DNA of 64,000 nt from the NCBI RefSeq assembly GCF_900099605.1, contig NZ_FNDK01000015.1, positions 1-64,000 on the forward strand, in the 5' to 3' direction. Below the pieces are notes generated by a model. The model ran no database searches. It saw only the letters and a list, made by a program, of their open reading frames with translations, and was not told where the DNA came from. Origin of the DNA: Alteribacillus persepolensis (GTDB lineage: Bacteria; Bacillota; Bacilli; Bacillales; Marinococcaceae). Shown in pieces: positions 18,497 through 24,599 of this stretch; position 1 is the stretch's first letter, and every line of letters begins with the position of its first letter. The position numbers and the translations under genes are program-made.

Positions 18497-19627
18497 ATGC
18501 TTGCACTGCAAATTGGTGCTGGCAACATCGGACGAGGGTTTATCGGCCAAGTATTACATGAGGCCGGGTATACCGTGTGCTTTGCTGATATTAATGATAC
18601 GTTGATTGAACAATTGCAAGCACAAAAGAGCTACAAGGTCGAGCTTGCTGGAAATGAAACACAAACCATCAATGTAACAAACATCGAAGCAGTCCATAAT
18701 GAGAAACAAGAAGAAGCATTATTAGAGAAAATTGCACAAGCCGATTTGATTACAACCGCTGTGGGTCCAAATGTGTTAAGAGCTATTGCGCCTATTCTTG
18801 CTGAAGGCTTAAAAAGGCGGTTAAAGCAAGGGGAAGACATTGTTAATGTGATTGCATGCGAAAACATGGTCGGTGCAACCGAACAATTAAGACATTATGT
18901 GTGGGAGCATTTATCGTCAGAAGAAAAAGCGCAAGCGCAACAATTTATTGGCTTTCCTAATGCAGCTGTTGACCGCATCGTTCCGGCTCAACCGGGAGAT
19001 GACGATTTAACAGTGAAGGTCGAAGCATTTTTTGAATGGGTGGTTGACCAAACAGAAATAAAAGGGGAGCTTCCCCCCGTCCCGGCTATTACGTACGTAG
19101 ATGAGCTTATGCCATATGTAGAAAGAAAGCTGTTTACCGTCAATACAGGACATGCAGCACTTGCTTATAATGGATTTGTGCAAGGAACGGCGACTATTAA
19201 AGAAGCAATAGAAAATGACAATGTGAGACAAGCATATGAAGCGGTTATCGCCGAAACAGGAGAGCTGCTCGTGCAAAAATACGGTTTTACGAAAGAAGAT
19301 ATGCAGACATATCACCGAAAGATCTCCTCAAGGTTTCAGAACCCTCACATTTCCGACAGCGTAGAACGAGTCGGCAGAGGACCGATTCGAAAAGTCCACC
19401 GCAGTGATCGTCTCGTAAAGCCAGCAGTTGAGTTAAACGAGCGAAATATACAACCAAAAGCGATTGCTGCAACGATTGCTCGGCTGCTAGAGTTTGATCC
19501 AGAAAATGATCAGGAAGCGAACAAGCTTCAAGAAGACATTCAAGCGATGGGTAAACGAGATGCCTTTATTAAGTATTCGGAACTAGAGAACAGTCATCCG
19601 CTTGTCGATTTGGTGATGGTGCAATGA
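18497..19627 (+). CDS. mtlD: Mannitol-1-phosphate 5-dehydrogenase
   Basis: The 376-residue NAD-dependent enzyme converts mannitol 1-phosphate to fructose 6-phosphate. The N-terminal nucleotide motif is QIGAGNIGRGFIGQVL. Later family blocks include VIACENMVGATEQL and YVERKLFTVNTGHAALAYNG around residue 210-230, with the catalytic Lys in ERKLFTVN. AGAGGTGG within the end of mtlF serves as ribosome binding site. It is the last gene of the operon; a strong terminator overlaps its stop. Confidence 0.96.
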   Translation: MLALQIGAGNIGRGFIGQVLHEAGYTVCFADINDTLIEQLQAQKSYKVELAGNETQTINVTNIEAVHNEKQEEALLEKIAQADLITTAVGPNVLRAIAPILAEGLKRRLKQGEDIVNVIACENMVGATEQLRHYVWEHLSSEEKAQAQQFIGFPNAAVDRIVPAQPGDDDLTVKVEAFFEWVVDQTEIKGELPPVPAITYVDELMPYVERKLFTVNTGHAALAYNGFVQGTATIKEAIENDNVRQAYEAVIAETGELLVQKYGFTKEDMQTYHRKISSRFQNPHISDSVERVGRGPIRKVHRSDRLVKPAVELNERNIQPKAIAATIARLLEFDPENDQEANKLQEDIQAMGKRDAFIKYSELENSHPLVDLVMVQ

Positions 19628-19665
19628 AAAACCAGCTTGCCTGCATTGGCAAGTTGGTTTTTTGC
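19626..19665 (+). terminator. Terminator of the mtl operon
   Basis: AACCAGCTTGCC pairs with GGCAAGTTGGTT across a short loop, followed by TTTTT at 19659-19663. Confidence 0.85.
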
Positions 19666-19936
19666 ATTGGCAGAAAAGGAGAGATTCATGCCCTTCCAAG
19701 TGCCCGGCTGTACACGGTGTATATACGTCCTGTGTATGTTGTGAACATAGCAGAAGTTCCCTCCCCTTCGTTGATAATTTGCACAGACATTGTCACATCA
19801 AAAATGCATGCGTCATTTGACTAGATGAAATTATTTTCTAAAAAAATACATGCAAACTCTCCCTTCGTTGTGTTAGAATAATTTCTAAGATTTAAAAAAC
19901 AGAAAATTTAGACAAAACAGTGGAGGGAAATCTTAT
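19666..19936 (+). other. Noncoding leader region before the malic enzyme gene
   Basis: The interval contains an AGGAG-preceded 18-codon frame at 19688 that I do not believe is a gene. At 19871-19879 it has an extended -10 element (TGT-TAGAAT) that probably drives the malic enzyme gene. No repeat or structured RNA is recognised. Confidence 0.35.
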
Positions 19937-21148
19937 ATGACAATGAGAGAGAAAGCATTAGAAATGCATAAACAAAACCCCGGCAAAATCGGGACACATT
20001 CGACGATTACGGTGGAGAGCCAGGAAGATTTGGGCCTTGCGTATTCCCCCGGGGTAGCAGAACCTTGTAAAGACATTGAGGAAGATATTAATACGGTCTA
20101 TGACTACACGAGCAAAGGAAATTTAGTAGCGGTTGTCAGTAATGGTTCAGCTGTTTTAGGGTTAGGCAATATTGGACCGGAAGCATCCTTGCCAGTGATG
20201 GAAGGAAAGGCACTGCTGTTTAAAGAATTCGCAGAGATTGATGCATTTCCGCTCAGCATTAATAACAAAGAAGTAGACCGTTTTATTGAAACAGTGAAAG
20301 CATTAGAACCAACGTTTGGCGGTATTAATTTAGAGGATATTAAAGCACCAGACTGCTTTGTCATTGAAGATGCTTTGCGGGAAGCTCTTAACATTCCTGT
20401 GTTCCATGACGACCAGCACGGAACAGCGATTGTGACATTGGCTGGACTCATAAATGCCATGAAACTCGTTGATAAGACCATACAAGAAAGCAAGATTGTG
20501 ATTAATGGAGCTGGAGCTGCCGGCGTTGCTGTAACTAAATTATTGTTGTCTTTAGGCGTGAAAGACGTTATTCTGTGTGACTCAAAAGGTGCTATTTATG
20601 AAGGACGAACAGAGCGGATGAATGATATCAAACAGGAACTCTCACATGTGACAAATCGTCATCAGGAAAAAGGAACACTAGAAGACGTAATGAAAGAATC
20701 CGATGTTGTCATTGGCGTCTCTGCACCTGACAGTATTACCGAAGAAATGATTCATTCGATGAACCCAGACCCAATTATTTTTGCAATGGCAAATCCGATT
20801 CCGGAAATTATGCCGGAAAAAGCAAAACAAGCTGGCGTACACGTGATTGGTACCGGGCGCTCTGATTTCCCGAACCAAGTCAACAATGTGCTTGCGTTCC
20901 CAGGAGTGTTCCGCGGCGCGTTAGATGTTCGAGCCAGTGAAATCAATGAAGATATGAAAATCGCTGCAGCCAATGCGATTGCAAATCTTATTCCAGAAGA
21001 CGACCTGGAGCCAGATTATGTCATCCCGAATCCACTCGATAAACGAGTGGTGCAGGCCGTTTCAAGTGCTGTTGCACAAGCAGCCAAAGACAGCGGAGCA
21101 GCCAAACTGCATTCAACAAACGAAGCAGTAAAAGCTCCAAACATTTAA
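19937..21148 (+). CDS. NAD(P)-dependent malic enzyme (YtsJ type)
   Basis: This 403-residue short-form malic enzyme decarboxylates malate to pyruvate. Motifs: TVESQEDLGLAYSPGVAEPC near residue 30, the metal-site segment FHDDQHGTAIVTLAG (about 155-170), and the Rossmann motif INGAGAAGVAV (about 190). ATG 19937 follows GTGGAGGG. It is monocistronic with its own terminator. Together with malate synthase in this window it could link glyoxylate or C4 intermediates to pyruvate. Cofactor preference cannot be read from the sequence with certainty. Confidence 0.93.
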   Translation: MTMREKALEMHKQNPGKIGTHSTITVESQEDLGLAYSPGVAEPCKDIEEDINTVYDYTSKGNLVAVVSNGSAVLGLGNIGPEASLPVMEGKALLFKEFAEIDAFPLSINNKEVDRFIETVKALEPTFGGINLEDIKAPDCFVIEDALREALNIPVFHDDQHGTAIVTLAGLINAMKLVDKTIQESKIVINGAGAAGVAVTKLLLSLGVKDVILCDSKGAIYEGRTERMNDIKQELSHVTNRHQEKGTLEDVMKESDVVIGVSAPDSITEEMIHSMNPDPIIFAMANPIPEIMPEKAKQAGVHVIGTGRSDFPNQVNNVLAFPGVFRGALDVRASEINEDMKIAAANAIANLIPEDDLEPDYVIPNPLDKRVVQAVSSAVAQAAKDSGAAKLHSTNEAVKAPNI

Positions 21149-21159
21149 TAAATAAAAAA

Positions 21160-21198
21160 GACACAGCAGTGATATTTTCTGCTGTGTCCCCTTTTTTT
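21160..21198 (+). terminator. Terminator of the malic enzyme gene
   Basis: GACACAGCAG (21160-21169) pairs with CTGCTGTGTC (21179-21188), followed by TTTTTTT. Confidence 0.9.
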
Positions 21199-21310
21199 AC
21201 ACTGTGAGGAGAAAAGCTGCATATGTTGCAGCAAAGCAGCTGCTGGCACTTGAAGGTTTTTTATTTGAAGAAAAAAATTGTTGGTGATAAAATACAGGTG
21301 TCTCTCAATA

Positions 21311-21385
21311 GCCCTAGTAGCTCAGTGGAAGAGCAACAGCCTCCTAAGCTGTAGGTCACAGGTTCGAATCCTGTCTAGGGCGCCA
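21311..21385 (+). tRNA. tRNA-Arg (anticodon CCT)
   Basis: The acceptor stem GCCCTAG (21311-21317) pairs with CTAGGGC (21375-21381), followed by G and an encoded CCA (21383-21385). The anticodon stem-loop is ACAGC-CTCCTAA-GCTGT, giving anticodon CCT for AGG codons. The T loop reads GGTTCGAATCC. A terminator follows, so it is a single tRNA gene. Confidence 0.97.
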
Positions 21386-21413
21386 ATTTTTAAAATACAT
21401 AATCCCAAAATCG

Positions 21414-21443
21414 GGGCAGGATGTCATTTCCTGCCCTTTTTTT
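21414..21443 (+). terminator. Terminator after tRNA-Arg
   Basis: GGGCAGGA (21414-21421) pairs with TCCTGCCC (21429-21436), followed by TTTTTTT. Confidence 0.85.
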
Positions 21444-21496
21444 ATTGAAAAACTCAGTGAAATGAGATGCAGCGAAACGATTGACATCCATAATAC

Positions 21497-21862
21497 ATGG
21501 CAAACATCACAGGAGCTGGTGTTACAACCGGATATGCTGAAGATAATATCTTTAGACCAAGCAATAACGCAAAGCGTGCACAATTCTCTGTATTGTCAGC
21601 AAGAGTACTTGATTCAGACCAGTTTGGTAATGATAGTGTGGCTTATCGAGCCGTAAACTTTGATGTTTATTTTATTGATTTGGACAAGGAGGTAGCATAT
21701 TACTGGAACCTAACGGCGGTGGCGGAAGCATTCTTGTTGATAACGGTGAAAAGGAGCAGGAGAAAAATTTATGCGGTACCTAGAAAGCAAGGAATTGAAG
21801 AATTAGAATGGATAGTTGCCGCTTATCCTGAATGTGTGGGGGGTATTTGTTATTATCTATAA
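21497..21862 (+). CDS. Doubtful ORF or gene remnant after tRNA-Arg
   Basis: A 121-codon frame begins at ATG 21497 without a convincing ribosome binding site and overlaps the end of cwlJ on the other strand by 10 bp. The first 70 residues (for example SARVLDSDQFGNDSVAYRAV) look like genuine protein; the rest looks frame-shifted, because from about 21690 another frame gives a glycine-rich stretch (LLEPNGGGGSILVDNG). It may be a decayed gene. I do not recognise the family. Confidence 0.3.
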   Translation: MANITGAGVTTGYAEDNIFRPSNNAKRAQFSVLSARVLDSDQFGNDSVAYRAVNFDVYFIDLDKEVAYYWNLTAVAEAFLLITVKRSRRKIYAVPRKQGIEELEWIVAAYPECVGGICYYL

Positions 21863-22290
21863 GCACTTTCGCACGTGTTAGCTTCTGGTTCATAATAACA
21901 ATGTTGTTTATATTGTCCTGCAAATGGTTGACCGAACCATGTAGGAGGACATTCACCATATGGATTATAATACCAAAGAGAATACTTCGCAGGGTGTTGT
22001 CTCCAATACTTTATAACTTTTCGTGCTAACCTTCTCTCGGCTTCTCTTGCTGGTCTGTAAAATAAACTGCCTTTTTGTACTGCTTCAAAAGAGTAATTTC
22101 CACCTTGAACTTGAAAAATGACATCTCGTATAGATCTTACATCCTCAAAATCTAAACAATCCGCTGTTGTTCGGTTTACAATGACATTCCCAACCATAAG
22201 CATCCCTTGTTGACCTTCACCCACGGCTTCTGCTCTCATCATCCTTGCGATTAAATTAACGTCATTTGCGTTATATGCTACTCTTGCCAC
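21853..22290 (-). CDS. cwlJ: Spore cortex-lytic cell wall hydrolase
   Basis: The 145-residue SleB-type hydrolase acts on spore cortex peptidoglycan during germination. The catalytic Glu is in MMRAEAVGEGQQGMLMVGNV, and the block AKYSLWYYNPYGECPPTWF near residue 105 with the ending CYYEPEANTCE matches CwlJ closely. GTG 22290 is chosen over the first GTG (22299), which lies within the AGAGGTG ribosome binding site. In B. subtilis cwlJ is followed by gerQ; here no gerQ follows, and the downstream DNA is noncoding debris. There is no signal peptide, as expected for a coat-localised protein. Confidence 0.92.
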   Translation of the reverse strand: MARVAYNANDVNLIARMMRAEAVGEGQQGMLMVGNVIVNRTTADCLDFEDVRSIRDVIFQVQGGNYSFEAVQKGSLFYRPAREAERRLARKVIKYWRQHPAKYSLWYYNPYGECPPTWFGQPFAGQYKQHCYYEPEANTCESAYR

Positions 22291-22496
22291 GATAATCACC
22301 TCTAAAAGAATTGTATGAAAAAGTCTTTGAAGAATGAAAGCTTTTCGTCATTTTTATTCGATTGGGCATGTACCACTTTCAAAAGATTCATGTCCACGTT
22401 AAAGGAACGGGGGCTTTACTTTACATACAAACATTTTTTGGTAATGATATGGAATCGGTTTATAAGAGCTTCATTTCGCTGTCATAACAAAGAAAG

Positions 22497-22758
22497 GCGC
22501 AAGTGCCTTAAAGAAGGAGGTTCGGCTACGGTAAAGGAACTTCGGTAAGGTTCTTCTGTAAGGTTCTTCTACTAAGAACGCACACGTCCTGTGTGCAACG
22601 TAGAAGTCACCACATCCTGTGGAAGCACGTCCTGTGTTGGGCGTTGAAGTCACCACATCCTGTGGAAGCACGTTCTGTGTTGGGCGTTGAACCGACCCAC
22701 GTCGTGTGCGCCTGAGCGAGCAGGCGCTTGTGCTGGACAATGAAAATGCCAAACTTTT
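22497..22758. repeat. Dispersed repeat family 2, copy 2 (inverted, with tandem 43-bp units)
   Basis: This inverted copy has the same ends as copies at 1718 and 63379: TGCCTTAAAGAAGGAGGTTC at its left and GCCTGAGCGAGCAGGCGC then GACAATGAAAATGCC at its right. Its interior holds two head-to-tail 43-bp units (22603-22645 and 22646-22688) that differ at one base and carry CCACATCCTGTGG and CACGTCCTGTG. The 688-bp interval 22291-22978 holds nothing else but a terminator and a weak frame at 22840-23037. Confidence 0.65.
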
Positions 22759-22773
22759 ATGTTTTCCTGTCTG

Positions 22774-22813
22774 TTAAAAAAAGACTAATTTGACTCGCAG
22801 TCAAATTAGTCTT
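22774..22813 (-). terminator. Terminator of the paaI-crotonase operon
   Basis: AAGACTAATTTGACT and AGTCAAATTAGTCTT form a near-perfect 15-bp stem. On the minus strand it is followed by TTTTTTT. Confidence 0.85.
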
Positions 22814-22978
22814 AAATATTAAGCCATATCCCCTGTCGTTCATCCCATTCTTTTACTTGTTTGTGCGGTTGCCTCTTCTAAAGCAAAGCCGCTTCCCATA
22901 ATTTTTTCAGCGGAAGGGCGGAGTGTAAATCTGCTCTTTTTATTTTGGGACAGAAATGCGCCAGGTTTTTTTGCTTTT

Positions 22979-23755
22979 TTATTTCCCTTTAAAATTTGGA
23001 GCCCGTTTTTCTCTAAAAGCTTCAAGTGCTTCCACACGATCTTCTGTTGGAATAATCACTTCATAAGCTTTCGATTCTATTGCCATTCCTGTATGAATGT
23101 CGACATTGCTGCCTTGCTGAATGGCGTGTTTTGCCTGGATTACAGCTAAAGGTCCATTTTGCATTATTTCATCTGCCAGCTCGTGAGCGGTTTCCATTAA
23201 TTTTTCTTGGGGAACGGCTTGATTAATAATGCCAATTTTCTCGGATTCCAATGCATCAATACGACGGGCTGTTAGAATAAGTTCTTTTGCTTTAGACGGT
23301 CCAATTAACTGTGTTAAACGCTGGGTGCCGCCAGCACCGGGAATGATGGCCATGCTCACTTCAGGAAGACCGAGTTTGGCTGTTTCTTTTGCTATACGAA
23401 AATCACAAGCAAGTGCCAATTCAAATCCTCCACCAAGCGCATATCCATTGACTACAGCAATTGTAGGCTGTGGCAGTTCTTCGATAAGCGCAAAGACGTC
23501 ACGAATTTTATTAACGTTTCGACGTACCTCTTTTTCTCCGAGTGTCCGGCGTTCTTTTAAATCAGCACCCGCACTGAACGCTTTTTCTCCGGCACCCGTA
23601 ATAATGACTGCACGAACTTCTCGGTCAAGCTGAATCGATTTTACTTGTTCTTCAAGCTGCAGAAGTGTGTCGTAATCGAAACAATTTAATTGGTCGGGCC
23701 GGTTAATAGTAATCGTTGCTAGATGACCGTTTTGCTCAAGTAACACTTTACTCAT
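22979..23755 (-). CDS. Enoyl-CoA hydratase (crotonase family)
   Basis: The 258-residue crotonase adds water across 2-enoyl-CoA. Both catalytic Glu positions of true hydratases are present: GGGFELALACD (oxyanion/first Glu) and LGLPEVSMAIIPGAGGTQRL (second Glu). ATG 23755 shares its A with the stop of the upstream paaI gene and follows GGAGGG. As part of the thioesterase pair it belongs to the aromatic/beta-oxidation block. It is a candidate for the 2,3-dehydroadipyl-CoA or oxepin-CoA hydration step, or for general beta-oxidation. Confidence 0.9.
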   Translation of the reverse strand: MSKVLLEQNGHLATITINRPDQLNCFDYDTLLQLEEQVKSIQLDREVRAVIITGAGEKAFSAGADLKERRTLGEKEVRRNVNKIRDVFALIEELPQPTIAVVNGYALGGGFELALACDFRIAKETAKLGLPEVSMAIIPGAGGTQRLTQLIGPSKAKELILTARRIDALESEKIGIINQAVPQEKLMETAHELADEIMQNGPLAVIQAKHAIQQGSNVDIHTGMAIESKAYEVIIPTEDRVEALEAFREKRAPNFKGK

Positions 23756-24213
23756 TATGTACCCTCCTCATCGATGGGGACAAAATAATCACTTTTGCGA
23801 TACGCAGTCGCTTCCATTGTCGCTATTAATTCCCCATCGCTTTCAATGTTTATTTTATACCAGCCAATTTTGTGATTTTTCTTTTCTTCATGCGCAGTTG
23901 CCCGTAAGCGAGAGTTTTTTTTGCCGGCTGCCATAAAGTTTACGGTGGTGGACAGTCCAACAGCTGTTTGCCCATAAGAGTTGCACGCAGCGGCAAAAAC
24001 ATAATCCGCAATGGCGAATGTTATCGCTCCATGTACTGTTCCGTGCGAGTTAATCATGTTATCGGTAATATCTAATTCTGCCACCGCAGTACCTTCTCCG
24101 ATATCTATCAATTCAATGCCTAAAAATTGGGCATAAGGTTCTTTTTCCATCACATTGATGATTTCCTCTTTATACTGCTGGTGTACGGTTATTTCATCAA
24201 CATTTGACTTCAA
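23755..24213 (-). CDS. paaI: PaaI-type hotdog-fold acyl-CoA thioesterase
   Basis: This 152-residue hotdog protein hydrolyses aryl- or hydroxyaryl-CoA esters, probably as a safety valve for trapped phenylacetyl-CoA derivatives. The family block INSHGTVHGAITFAIADY (about 54-71) contains HGxxHG and the catalytic Asp. The start codon is TTG 24213, placed 5 bp after GAGGAGGGGG. It is coupled to the crotonase gene downstream. A promoter with TTGAAA and TTATAT lies 57-85 bp upstream. Confidence 0.82.
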   Translation of the reverse strand: MKSNVDEITVHQQYKEEIINVMEKEPYAQFLGIELIDIGEGTAVAELDITDNMINSHGTVHGAITFAIADYVFAAACNSYGQTAVGLSTTVNFMAAGKKNSRLRATAHEEKKNHKIGWYKINIESDGELIATMEATAYRKSDYFVPIDEEGT

Positions 24214-24269
24214 TACGTCCCCCTCCTCATTAAATAAGCTAGCATACCATGCGTACCTCTTAACATTAA

Positions 24270-24298
24270 ATATAACAGAAATTATAATGCCGTTTCAA
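24270..24298 (-). promoter_or_regulatory. Promoter of paaI-crotonase
   Basis: On the minus strand TTGAAA (24298-24293) and TTATAT (24275-24270) are 17 bp apart, upstream of the TTG start of paaI. The same interval holds the oppositely directed acylase promoter. Confidence 0.45.
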
Positions 24299-24410
24299 TA
24301 TTGTGATAATTAAAATTGCAAATAAAAATTTTAATATGCTTTTCTGTAGCTTTTTATGTTTGTTAAAAATAATAAAACAACTTAAATATAATATCACGTA
24401 ATATACATGT

Positions 24411-24440
24411 CATACAATTTTAGGACATATTAATTGTATG
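24411..24440. promoter_or_regulatory. Perfect inverted repeat between paaI and penicillin acylase, possible operator
   Basis: CATACAATT (24411-24419) and AATTGTATG (24432-24440) form a perfect 9-bp inverted repeat with a 12-bp spacer. It sits 17 bp upstream of the acylase -10 element in a divergent regulatory region. It differs from the paaA/fer operator-like site, so another regulator may be involved. Confidence 0.45.
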
Positions 24441-24456
24441 AAAATTTTAAAGTGTT

Positions 24457-24478
24457 TGTTATAATGTAACCGTTTCCA
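24457..24478 (+). promoter_or_regulatory. Penicillin acylase promoter with cre-like box
   Basis: TGT-TATAAT at 24457-24465 is an extended -10. TGTAACCGTTTCCA at 24465-24478 matches the CcpA box consensus with one mismatch and would cover the transcription start. Carbon catabolite repression of the acylase is inferred. Confidence 0.55.
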
Positions 24479-24599
24479 CAATTTTCAAAAGAAAGGGAGG
24501 TGAAAATACGTTTTGTCAAACGGCAGGAAAGTATAAAAAGCTTGGCGCTTTTTTCGATGTCTCAAAGAAAACATAAACAGATGAAAGAGGGGAGTTTCA

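Noticed and set aside
21311-21496. Integration site of a phage or island at the tRNA-Arg gene
   Set aside because: No integrase gene and no second copy of the tRNA 3' end in the window.
22255-22275. Another paaA-type operator copy (ATGACGTTAAT on the minus strand)
   Set aside because: It lies within cwlJ coding sequence and lacks the AAACG half.
22603-22688. Possible CRISPR array from repeated 43-bp units
   Set aside because: Only two adjacent units with no spacers between them, inside a dispersed repeat, and no cas genes nearby.
22840-23037. A 65-residue minus-strand ORF after the crotonase gene
   Set aside because: It starts inside the crotonase gene in another frame without a ribosome binding site. 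A remnant of coding sequence (RPSAEKIMGSGFALEEATAQ) is possible but not identifiable.
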